In this document: positions 44,604 through 54,652 of the stretch, piece by piece
Position numbering within the stretch: position 1 is the first letter of the stretch
Layout of the letters: each line of letters starts with the position of its first letter
Assembly: GCA_015179125.1 (NCBI GenBank)
Contig: WHVA01000001.1
Coordinates: 1-64,000 of the forward strand
DNA from: Gautieria morchelliformis
Lineage: Eukaryota; Basidiomycota; Agaricomycetes; Gomphales; Gomphaceae
Direction of reading: 5' to 3'
DNA length: 64,000 nt
Translations under genes and position numbers: made by a program
The notes under the pieces: model-generated
The model's database searches: none
What the model saw: only the letters and a program-made list of their open reading frames with translations
What the model was told of the DNA's origin: nothing

Positions 44604-44949
44604 CATACACGCTAGGACCATTGCCGAAGAGACTGAGAATATATCAGCAAAATCTCAACAAATCCGACAAGGCCCAGTACGACCTTGTGAACTCTGCAAT
44701 ACACATGGAACAAAACCTAATATTACTACAAGAGCCATACATAGATGCGCTAGGGAATACAAGGGCTAACCATAATTGGCGAGTACTATACCCAACTTCC
44801 CACCTTACTGATTCGACTACCAAGTGCTCGGTCATACTCGTGAATGCGGCGCTGGACACCAACATGTGGTCACAGGTCTCCTTCATGGGGACGAACGACG
44901 TAACGGTCATCCAGTTCAAACACCCCCAGGGCAGGACTACTATATTCAA
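44600..44949 (+). pseudogene. LINE ORF2, endonuclease N-terminal part
   Basis: Starts at the ATG at 44600 with LRIYQQNLNKSDKAQYDLVN and LILLQEPYIDALGN, the first catalytic region of the AP-like endonuclease. It is cut after TTCAA at 44949 by Helitron H1 and resumes at 50434. Confidence 0.85.
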
Positions 44950-45079
44950 CAAGCCTGGCCTGCGCTTCGCTCCGGCCAGGATTTCAGGCAAGGATGAATG
45001 GTGCTAGTTTCCAACACTGCAGATGGAACACACATGAAAAGGATGAAAACAATGAATCATGCATCATAGAATCACTAAA

Positions 45080-45720
45080 GAACAGGCAAAGTTCCTGAAA
45101 AGGAACCACCACTCACCAAGAATATCTCCGCATGCTTGGGGTTGGCAGAGTATGCAAATCTTCTCTTAATAGTGATCTCAAGGTCTGGTTCCATGAGCCG
45201 CTGATGGAGCAACCCTCTGATGGCACAGATGATGTCCGTGATGAGAGAACAGGTAGGGTGGTGATCCAGGCAGTCTGGGTGGCCTGTGTCAGTCCCTAGT
45301 AAGTTGAGATCCAAGCCTGCAAGGTCTTTATAGATCGGGCTTGTTGGTGTGTCAAAGTCACCATGGATTGCTGCTCAACACTTCTCTGAGGAGTTCCTGT
45401 GTGCGTCAATGACTCAACATGCACGGACAATGGAAGAATGAACATAAGGGATGGCCAAGAGTGATGCAACGAAAACAATGAATCATGCATCATAGCATCA
45501 CTGCTCACCGAGAAACCCTCTGCATGCCTGGGGTTGGCATAGTATGCGAATATTCTCTTAATAGTGATATCAAGCTCTGTTTCTGTGATGGGGCGCTGCA
45601 TGGAGACCAACACACCTGGATCCAAACGCAGCTCATGCACAAGGCGGCACTGAGTCCTGAGTATCCATGTACATAATATGTAAGGGCCCTGTATGAGATT
45701 TGAAAGAAAGTATGCTCCAG
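45080..45720 (-). repeat. Duplicated exon-like segment in Helitron H1
   Basis: Two tandem minus-strand copies read LEITIKRRFAYSANPKHAE (near 45150) and LDITIKRIFAYYANPRHAEG (near 45540). The flanking DNA is also partly duplicated. The protein is not recognised; conservation of the frame between copies suggests a captured exon that was duplicated. Confidence 0.5.
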
Positions 45721-45959
45721 TAACCACAGAAATTTAAAGCAACAGAAAGGTGACCGGGGAATGACTTGTGGATTTGTTGATGAGTCAAAGGATGAGAGTG
45801 AATCAAACTTGAAAGTGGGGGGGTGAGAGTGAGAAGAAAGGACGTGAATAACAGGGAAAAGCAAGAGGCAACATCCATAAGCCAAGGGCAACATGAAATG
45901 GACAGAGTGGAATAATGACAATGGAGTCATACAGGAAGCTGATTGGTCACAACAGCTGC

Positions 45960-46240
45960 TACAACGATCCTGATGTATCGGAGATGTGTAATCCTCGAAA
46001 AAAAAAACCCCCAAGGTTGGTGCAAGGAAGCCAATTATTCGGAGAGAGGCTATGAATGCATGTGTAATCCCCGAAAAAAAAAAACCCTCCGGTTGGTCAA
46101 GTCCGAGTAAACTGAGAGATTAGTCACAACAATGTCTGTGCGAGGTTCACGGGATAATACCGTACAACGGTGGGTGCAACCTGATTAATCGGACAGACGC
46201 TACCAATGGATGACTAATCCTCGAAAAAAAACACAGATTG
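45960..46240. repeat. Interspersed array, block 1 (GATTAATCGGA / A-tract unit)
   Basis: Three or four degenerate units of about 70-90 bp, each with (T)ATCGGA, a spacer with CTATGAATG or similar, TGTAATCC and a run of A followed by CCC. Related to block 2 at 47205-47480. Confidence 0.65.
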
Positions 46241-47204
46241 CTGCTGCTGCTGACTTGAGCGGGTTTGATGCGCAGGGGAACACGATTCGCTTTGGGGCGT
46301 AGTTTGAGCTCGAAAAGACTATTGTTGTGTTTATAAGTGAGTAGCCTGACTATGTGGTATGCGATGTGTTTGCTGAGGGCTGGACGTACGACACCAAACT
46401 GAACGCCCCAACCCAACTTCGCAGTCTCTTGAATGGACTTTGACGCTCACCTTCTTGAGCGTCGCCACACCCAAAAACATAACCCTATAAAAGCTCCCAT
46501 CCCTCCCCTGATGATGTATTTTATCCAGATCATCCAACCCAATGAAACCCCGATCCATGTCGAATATCTTGACAGTCTATTCGAGAAAAGTCCGCACATC
46601 ATCATAGAAGAAGAACTCTTCATCAAGGAATGGGCCATAGATGAATTTGTCACACATAATAAGACACGCGAACTAAAATTATTGTCTTGGAAGGAGAAAA
46701 GTCTTGACCAAGTACACTATGCTATGTAGAGCCTTGAGAATAGGGTCCTTGATATCCAATGTCATATCTTGAGACAATGAGAGCGTTTGAACAGCCGAGG
46801 ACACGTGTGCAGTGACTCAGAACCTACAGCAATAGGGTAGATAAAAGCAGTTGCGGGGGTGAAAGATAAACGTCGCCAAATGCTTCAATGACGTACTTGT
46901 CTGCGAGCATGCATTATTTGGTGTAATCCATGCTGATACATCCTCAAAGCGTAACACCTCACATGCTGGGACGATGTTCGACTAAAAGCTGTCAGCACGG
47001 CATGACACATATGAGACACAAATGACAAACCTGCTACAAAGTAGTCGTTAGTCACCTTCCTCACCTCCTGACGCTGCTACTAAGCCCTCTTACCCATCTG
47101 GCCGGCCCAGTAGGTCGACGACCGTCCTGCTGTTGGGGGCGGCGGCATGTGTGTGCGGGGGGTGGGAGGATGTGCGGTGTGCCAGCATGGCCACGACGTC
47201 GTGA

Positions 47205-47480
47205 AACAACCCGATTTATCGATAGACGCTATGGATGCATGAGTAATCCCTGAAAAAAAAACCCCTCCAGCTGGTACAAAGAACCCGATTAATCGGATGT
47301 ACAGTATGAATAGATGTGTAATCCCAGAGAAAAACCCCTTCAATTGCTGTAAGGAACACGTTTAAATGGAGAGGCGATTAATCGGATGAATGGATATGTA
47401 ATCCCAGAGAAAAACCCCTTCGATTGCTGTAAGGAATGTGTTTCAGTGGAGAGGCGCTATGTGTAATCCCTGAAGTAAAA
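47205..47480. repeat. Interspersed array, block 2
   Basis: Four or five units of the same repeat as block 1, with CCCGATTAATCGGATG at 47282 and 47367 regions, TGTAATCCCAGAGAAAAACC twice, and GATTGCTGTAAGGAA or ATTGCTGTAAGGAA. Unit spacing is about 70 bp. Confidence 0.65.
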
Positions 47481-48115
47481 AATAAAATAACAGGAAAAAT
47501 GAGGGCCGCATCCTATCTGCATCACCACGCGCTCCATAGCACAGGTGGTGTTCCCCGAGCATGCATCGACGTCCTTCCTGGGGTTCATCCTCCAGCCCCC
47601 GAGGATGTGCTACCGTGAGCAGCTCGAGTGCTTCTCGATACAATGAAATCGCCTCAGCCAGGTCTACACAAATTGCCGCGGTGGATCGTATGATGAGCGA
47701 TTGAAATCATAGCGCATAGGCCGCATATACGTAACATGGGAGGCATCCGCATTCCCTCTAAACGATTATTCACCCATATGCATGCTAGAAACCCGTTTGT
47801 GGCAGACGACCGCTCATCTTCAGAGTCTATGGCAGCATCTCTGCCAATTCGGCTGTCCATGGTATATCACCACTGCTTACTCCGTCTCCCTCCGTGCAGC
47901 GTAAGTACTCTTATTCCCCGAGAAAATTGCTCATACCTGACCTGAAACGACTATCGTCGTCCATCTTATCATAATCTCCCACCGGAGTGTTTCAAGCTCT
48001 TGCGTCGGGATCTATGGACATCACTGTCTAATGTGACCTCTGTCATACCAATGGTACAGAACGACGAGGATGCTCACCCTTGCTGTCCCTTTCCATGTCC
48101 CTCTCACTCCTCACC

Positions 48116-48757
48116 TCATCCTCCGGCGGTCACTTTCACCCCTGGCTCCTCACCCACGAACACGTCGATCGTAAGTGCTCTAAAGTGCACCCCCAGCGGG
48201 TCGTCGCTTGCGAAGCTGTTGAGAAGGTCATCAAGAGATGGCGAAGTAGTAGATTGGCGTTTGGATGTCTGGTGGGAGGGGAGAAGGGAGGCTAGGTCAG
48301 GAAAACGGGTACGTCTGAGATCAGGGGCGTATGGTATATCGCGTGACATAAGAAGCATGTTGTGAGATCCACTGAGGAGAGACTGTAGGTGTGGGAAATT
48401 GGGGGAGTTTAAGTTCAAACGTTTTAAAGGTGGCTGCAAATATGTGAGGAAGTGTGATTTGATTGTGCCCATACTACACTGCGGTGAGCATCAGCAACGG
48501 GACGGAAAAAAGTGAAGCAGGGCTGAGTACGTGTTTACCAGGAATCCCATGCCAACAATCCCCGCTGAGCCTGTTTGAAGAGTTGTGTTGGTATCGTTGA
48601 TGGCGGCGAAGAACTGGGTTCTGATTGAGAGACCTGGGATGCCAACAACGTCTCTGCCTAATTCCTCGAATGCAAGCGTCGCTGTGATAGAGTTGCCGTA
48701 GAAAAGACTTGCGTCTAGGCCAGCAGACTGGAAGCTTGCGTGGGCGTATGTTCTGTC
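48116..48757 (-). pseudogene. Aspartic peptidase (A1 family) fragment captured by Helitron H1
   Basis: Minus-strand sequence near 48700-48500 reads SAGLDASLFYGNSITATLAF, GRDVVGIPGLSIRTQFFAAI and GSAGIVGMGFLVN, the middle of the N-terminal lobe of a pepsin-like protease (between the two catalytic aspartates). A further segment (48116-48472) reads TSKRQSTTSPSLDDLLNSFA and may be the next exon. Neither catalytic DTG is present. The Helitron context argues for capture of part of a host gene. Confidence 0.55.
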
Positions 48758-49429
48758 ATAATTCTATTCCAAATATATCATTCATACTTCTCCCAATCCA
48801 TCTAATCCTTCCTACCCACAACACACACATGCCACTGATCACCAGCCTTTCCCCTCGAACACACACACATCCACACGACACCCCACAACGTTCCCATTGC
48901 CCTGTTGACTCGACCCTGACCCAATGCCCGCGGATCCACTCAACCCGAGTCACAGCCCGAGCCCGAGGGATGCTGATCCATGGAGGAACTAGTCGTTGAG
49001 CCACCCATCTACATATCTTCCATGTTACCTTCTTCACTTATTCACAACCTATATTTCTGATGCTTATGACTACCTACACCACTTCCCATTCGATAGATCA
49101 ATCCCCTAGCTACCGCTGCCTCCGGACCACCGTACTTCCGAGTCCAGACACCCTAGTCGGCCCATACGTTCCCCCTCCACTCTTCGCGCCGCAGCACACC
49201 TCGTAGCTAGTTAAATAGTTCAATGTGTGTATACAGTCTCTAGTCAATCAGTACTCACTTATCTTGGAAGTTATTGAACACCTCACTACGCATATACTGT
49301 GTAACTGCTGTTCGAGATACACACATACGGTGTATACTCGACCTCTCTATTTTCTACTCGATTCGACCTCTATTCGAAGTCTGAATTATATTGCTACCTA
49401 AGCTCATCATCAACAAACTCTTAATCTTT

Positions 49430-49720
49430 CTACATGTTCGAGTTCTCTGATGCTTTGGTGGCGTGCTTGAACACCTGCTGTCTGCGCGCGTCGTCGAGCT
49501 TGTCGGGTCTCTCGGCGAATGCGGCGGGCAGGAAGGAGGAGAGTGTAGAGAGCATATGGGTATAGCGGAGGGAATAGCGAAGAAGGCCGAAGAACACCTG
49601 CAGAGACTGGCAGACAGTGGCCCCGTTGTCGTAGTCGCTCACGCGACGCAGGAGACCCAGGGAGCGAGGAGAAACACCCAGCCAGACATTCATCGCATCT
49701 AAGAACGGAGCGCAATGGAA
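49430..49720 (-). pseudogene. Coding-like fragment in Helitron H1, unknown family
   Basis: A long minus-strand frame reads FLDAMNVWLGVSPRSLGLLR, VCQSLQVFFGLLRYSLRYTH and LPAAFAERPDKLDDARRQQV. Composition looks like real coding sequence; I cannot name it. Possibly another captured exon. Confidence 0.35.
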
Positions 49721-49844
49721 GACGTGAAATAGGGACATAAAGGGCGGGCTTAGATAAGCAAAACAGACGCACCAAACGTAGTCACGGGAGAGAGGAAACC
49801 ACGGATATCGATAAGTAAATCGTAGCACACGTCACTGACTGCTG

Positions 49845-49995
49845 ATCGATGATGGTACTGAGCCCGTGCACGTAGAGGGAAACCCTCGGCAAGCAAACGG
49901 TGCCACACACACGCAAGTGGCGATTGATGATGGTAGTGAGCCCATGCACACAGAGGGAAAACCTTGGTAAGCAAACAGTGCAACACACATGCAAA
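49845..49995. repeat. Tandem repeat of about 75 bp, two copies
   Basis: Units share GATGATGGTA, TGAGCCC, GAGGGAAA and GGTAAGCAAAC/GGCAAGCAAAC in order. Located in the 5' part of Helitron H1. Confidence 0.65.
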
Positions 49996-50064
49996 GCAGA
50001 GGAAGAGCCAATAGCCAATCAGAGGAGGGCACATGAAGGACAGTGTCACTTCTCAGCCAATAAC

Positions 50065-50405
50065 ATTAGACAGACAACATCACATGCCACCAAAACAGAT
50101 GAAAACATATGCAAACCCCTGCTACACCCAATCACACAAATGCTGAGTAACACTTGTGTGACACGATAGCCAATGAAAGGCCAACAATCCAACATCTCAC
50201 AATGTCACATGGGTGGAAAACACGGTACACCACTGGCAAAGCAATCCAATGCCATCAAAACATAGCAAAACATATGCAAACCTCTGCGACACCCAATCAC
50301 GAATGCTGAGTAATGCTTGTCTGACACGATAGCCAATGAAAGGGCTACAATCCAATGTCTCACAATGTCACATGGGAAAACACTGGCAAAGCAATGCAAA
50401 TGAAA
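50065..50405. repeat. Tandem repeat of about 165 bp, two copies, at the Helitron H1 5' end
   Basis: Both units contain ACATATGCAAACC, CACCCAATCAC, ACACGATAGCCAATGAAAG and CTCACAATGTCACATGGG. They end about 30 bp from the Helitron 5' terminus. Confidence 0.75.
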
Positions 50406-50433
50406 TGGTGTCGTATGCTTAATAGAAGATAGA

Positions 50434-51225
50434 TATCTATAATGACTGTGAGCAGTCGGCTACACTAAGGGCTATTGACAGCTTTCTAGATGCGGAGCGG
50501 AGCCACATACTCCAGCATGAATCGGACTCCATGGTATGGTGCGGTGACTTCAACCGGCACCACCCCATGTGGGATGAGGAGAGAAATCACCACCTATTCA
50601 CCGCGGAGGCGACCAGAGCAGCGGAAGAGTTGATATCACTCCTGGTGGATTACAACATGATCATTACCCTCCCGAAGCACCTCCCTACCCTGCAATACAT
50701 GTCCACTAAAAACTGGACAAGAGTCGACAACGTGTTCTGTAGAGACAACATTGCCGACTCCGTCATCAACTGCGACACTGCCCCGTGCAGACGAGGGCCA
50801 GGCACCGACCATGTGCCTATCCTCATGACACTGGATGTTGAGGTGGAGATAAAGGAGCTGGAGCCTTTTTGCAACTTCTGAATGGTCGACTGGGCCGACT
50901 TCAGAGACCAACTGGCAGAGAATCTAGAGGAGGTTCCGGACCCACAGGAGCTTGACACCATAGATGAGTTCAACGAAATGGTTAATTCGCTAACCGCTGC
51001 TATTCAGGACACTATCGATGCAGTGGTGCCGCTCTCAAAGCCAGTGCCCCACTCGCATCGCTGGTGGACAGAACTGTCAGAACTCAAAAAAGCGAAGAAT
51101 AGGATAAACCATCAATCTTATATACATAGAGCAACGGCTGACCACCCTTCTCATGAAAAACACAGGGAAATCAGCGAGAAATATGTTCACACCCTGTTTG
51201 ACGCTCAGGCGCAGAGGTGTGTCGT
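50434..51225 (+). pseudogene. LINE ORF2, rest of the endonuclease and following region
   Basis: Continues the frame cut at 44949: TLRAIDSFLDAERSHILQ, VWCGDFNRHHPMWDEERN and GPGTDHVPILMT show the endonuclease core (GDFN and TDH motifs). TGA at 50879-50881 interrupts FCNF-stop-MVDWADF. The frame goes on to AKNRINHQSYIHRATADHP and HTLFDAQAQR, then similarity is lost near 51225. The RT domain is missing, so the LINE is also 3' truncated. Confidence 0.82.
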
Positions 51226-52505
51226 CGTTGCCTGCGGCGATGACCGGGACATCATCGTCGTCCTCGTCACACTAAAGTTCCCAACACAGAAACAGTGTCT
51301 TACGAGGGATAGAGACTGATGGCACAGAGGATATGTAGGTGGGCTTTTGTGAGCCCCCGTTTAAGGCGGCGGATCCTAATATCCACGCCTCCGTCTTCTC
51401 TGCGTTCTAGTGGTGGAGCGTTATGGGATGTTTTAAGGTGGAATGACCAAAGCAGCACAATTGTGAGATGCTTTATACCTGTGGAGGATGCAATCACAGG
51501 AATAGCGGTGGGATCTGAATGGCCGTGCCACAGTTGAGATTCAAAATTGCAACACCCACATATGTCTCATCCCACTTTCGGGTGCAAATCCGATCCAAAG
51601 GCTGGCTGCATTGACTCCTTTGTTCATACAAATTGAGCTCTAGCGCCCAAGGGTACATTAGCACCGTGGGCGTCCTCAGCCGGCTGGGGCATGACGCACG
51701 ACCTGGCCAAAATGTGTGGCCTTTTGGCCAGGTCATGCGTCGTGCCGGGTGATGATCCATTTAAAGTTGAGTATCACGCACAATGCTGTTAGAACAGATA
51801 GACTATGCATGAGACCCGCGAGATGCTGATGGGTCACCATCAGGATCTTGTGCTGGTTCAGCTGTTTCAGCAGCGAGACCCTGCAAGAGCGAGATCCTGT
51901 CAACAATCACGGTCATGAGGCACTGAGCATAGATCATGAAAAAGTGTCTTTACCTGAGCTCTATTGATGCGGTGGAATCATCTACCCGTGAAAATACCCC
52001 TTCCCGCCGCAATTTGGCAGCTGCCGTGCTCACATCATCAGACTGTGGGTTGCATCTGCCGTCAAGTCCACTTACAAACTTCTTGTACAAGTGGCTTCAG
52101 CTCCTCTTTAGCGCTGAGGGTGACAATGAGCACTTTAATCGGGGCCACCAGGATGGGGAGCAATAAAACCTAGATAGGTTGGGTTGTACATCAGCTCTAT
52201 GACTGACACACGTGATGGAAACAGCATCTAACCCCCTTTTTCTCATCATCCCCGCAGGTCCAGAAACTATGCTCGAGCAGCATATATAATATATGCCCAA
52301 GCCCAAACAAAGGCTCGATCACATTGGGAATGAATTCCCACACTACAGCAAGATGAGTAAAGCCATCCAGAGAACGTGTGTACTTGACTGTGTTACTACT
52401 GTTTGTTTGATTGTCAGAAGGTCAGGGGTTAGTTGGAAATTGCGGCCATCTGCAGTGATGGCTGCAGAGCTGACGTTTACATATCAGAAGCGGTGGATGA
52501 GCGGG
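51226..52505. other. No gene recognised; contains a strong hairpin
   Basis: Short frames on both strands (51319-51537 plus, 51494-51760 minus, 51936-52166 plus) have no family signature. The hairpin at 51688-51746 is listed separately. Confidence 0.35.
51688..51746. repeat. Near-perfect 25-bp hairpin
   Basis: Left arm 51688-51712 (GGCATGACGCACGACCTGGC...) pairs with 51722-51746 with two mismatches, both C/T type, around a 9-base loop. Confidence 0.85.
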
Positions 52506-52509
52506 AAGG

Positions 52510-53720
52510 AGTGAGACACACCCTTGGGCTAGGTCGCCCTTTACTTTCAGTAGTTCGGCCTCATCCATATCCGAGATTACCTGCATGACGGTCCTCAGAT
52601 CCCCTCCGTGATGATTGGTTCCTTAAGCGCCTGTCGGATGACAAGTGGCTTCCCAGTCCTCTCGCTGTGAACACTCGAGCCGTACGCTGCTCTGTCTGCA
52701 CAACCAACACATTCTGTCCATCCGGCTGAGCTCTCTATCTCAGCGTCCCAGCAATCGGTCGCATAATGTGCCATCTCGTTGGCCATATGCTAGCGGAATC
52801 GCAACCGACGTGTGTGGATAGCAATTTTGAGCAAGAACTGATATATGCGTGCAACAAAATAGCCGAGTGTCTCGTTTGCAATGATGCCCTTATCGACAGC
52901 CTGCCCAACGGTAATAGTGGTCAGTTCTGTCTTCCCTGCAGACTGCGTATCATGTGGGAAAATGTGTATCTCGACGTCTCGGATCTGGGAGAACCTTTCG
53001 TGGCGCTTGTCGAGCGGGTCGACAAAATGCTCAATTTCAGCCATGGTGAGCTCTCGCAGACGCAGCAGGCCGGCTTGTGGTGAAATTTCATTATGGAATG
53101 ATCTGCCAATTTGGGAAGATGCAAATGGGACGCGGTTGTAATTGAATTCGAGTAAGCGAGAGAAATTGAGGAAGTGACCTTGCGCAGTTTCCGGGCGCAA
53201 GTAACTGGGATGGAGTGAGCCACAAGAAGACTGACTGAAAAGTGGGAGTACCCAGGATGCTGACCAGTAGGGCCAATACATACTACTGGCGAACATAAGG
53301 TTATATTGCTGCAACTCACCCACTTCGTTTCGTGTGTCAGGATTTGTGATTTTGTGCTGCTGGCAAAGTTGACCGAGCTCCAGACCAGAGTAGTTATCCA
53401 GCTTAAAGTAGACAAGAGAATCACAAAAATATCGCAACCAGAACGTGTGACATGCCGCACCTGTGCAAGAATGGTCTCATATTGAGAGACAACCTCGTCT
53501 GGCAGCTTGACAGCGATTGTTTTGGCTTCTTTCTTTCGCTTCTTGTCTTTCTCCGAGTCCACCATGTCAGCTTTCAAACCTCACGCTTCTTTATCCCCAG
53601 CCACACAAGTCTCCAGGACGGCCTTGACGAGATGATCTGCTCTCAGCACTTCGCCCGTCTGCGTGTCCTTCACAATATGGAAAAGCGGCAAGGAGAGACG
53701 AAGAAGTACAGGATAAAACA
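52510..53720 (-). pseudogene. GRS1-like: Glycyl-tRNA synthetase relic (class II)
   Basis: The enzyme charges tRNA-Gly. Minus-strand sequence reads TGEVLRADHLVKAVLET (near 53660), MVDSEKDKKRKKEAKTIAVK, FKLDNYSGLELGQLCQQHKI, YLRPETAQGHFLNFSRLLEF (near 53190), TMAEIEHFVDPLDKRHERF, FVARIYQFLLKIAIHTRRLR and, after a stop, [20 protein letters not shown] and [10 protein letters not shown] (to 52595), then DMDEAELLKVKGDLAQG near 52530. Lesions are TGA at 53581-53583, a shift near 53440-53490, TAG at 52787-52789 where glutamine is expected, and motif 2 reads FHNEISPQAG where the family has FRNEISPR, so the catalytic arginine is gone. An active gene must exist elsewhere. Confidence 0.88.
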
Positions 53721-54652
53721 AGTCAGCGAAGGAGTGGAAGGAGATCAACGAACAGGAAAGACATACCGTGGGATGGCCGCGGGTGACTGGTATATGAGGT
53801 CTATGGAAAAGCGGAGGAGAAAGAGGAGGCATGCAAATGTAAGATATATCAAAAGGATGTGGGACAAAAGTAATGAACAGGGAGAAAAATATTACACGGA
53901 CATACGAGGCCGAGATCTCAAAGAAATCAAACAAATTCACAAGCCGTCAATGCTCACCTGAGTGGTAATATCATCGGCATCAATAAAAAAGATGCTGGGA
54001 AACCAAAAAAAGCTACTCACGATAAGAAAGAAAATGGGAGCATGATCGGGATCAAACCATGGACCCCTTCACGCCGGCGTGTCAATGCGACTCAAAGGGT
54101 ACATAAGCAGTCCAGCGCCTAGGAGGCATGCACAAAGATATCTAATGCAGATCCCATTGTCGTCTTCAGCAAGGGCAGTCCAAAACTCCCCGAATGCGGC
54201 TTTGCACCAGCCATGATTCAAATATTGGATCTCCAGGGCGCCCCTCCAGAAGACTTGAGGACATACAACACCTTGGAAGACTCCGACACTGTGAAAGGAC
54301 ATCCGGGAGTGTTCATACGTCCTCGTGTTCTCTCATGGTAAGCAAGCGATCCAAGATCATCATTTTCCTGCTGGCATTGACTAGTTGCTCGTTGACCACA
54401 GGCTTGTGAGTAACCGGATCCTATTTGGGGCAACACGCATACCACTGTCAAGCCGCACTGTAAGAGCGACTTCATACTTCATACACTAGAGTGCTTGATT
54501 TCTCTGGTTTCTAAGGTCTCGTGTTGCACCCGAATGTCTCCCTCCATTTCTGGTTCAGGCTGCGACTGTTGGCGTGGCACGTGTTCTCACGCGTAACCGT
54601 GTGTCACTCCATCACCATTGTGGCGGCACGCACTGCAAACCTCTGAGAGTAG
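53721..54652. other. No gene recognised
   Basis: Frames at 53452-53961 (plus) and 54218-54475 (minus) show no family. The 53720-53940 part is antisense to sequence that could be an upstream intron or exon of the glycyl-tRNA synthetase relic. Confidence 0.35.

Larger units (their letters stand above)
44950..50433 (-). mobile_element. Helitron H1, 5.5 kb, non-autonomous, with gene fragments
   Basis: On the minus strand it begins TCTATCTTCTATTAAGCATA at 50433 and ends in a hairpin (stem CCTGGCC/GGCCAGG) plus CTTG at 44950. The 5' and 3' ends match Helitron H2. Removal joins ATTCAA to TATCTATAAT, restoring the LINE frame across FN-IYND with no duplication and an A|T target. No helicase or Rep motif was seen. 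The interior holds an aspartic-peptidase fragment, a duplicated exon-like segment, other frames and several tandem repeats. Confidence 0.85.

Noticed and set aside
46433-46729. 98-codon frame in Helitron H1 as a gene; reverse strand resembles an EF-hand loop (DMDRGFIGLDDL)
   Set aside because: The loop lacks one position of the calcium-binding pattern and no second EF-hand is near; too weak to call.
45960-47480. CRISPR-like array
   Set aside because: Units vary in length and sequence, there are no unique spacers of constant length, and the DNA is eukaryotic.
54030-54120. tRNA-like T-arm (minus strand GGTTTGATCCC)
   Set aside because: The box B-like string is present, but the T-stem, acceptor stem and D-arm cannot be paired; not called as a tRNA gene.
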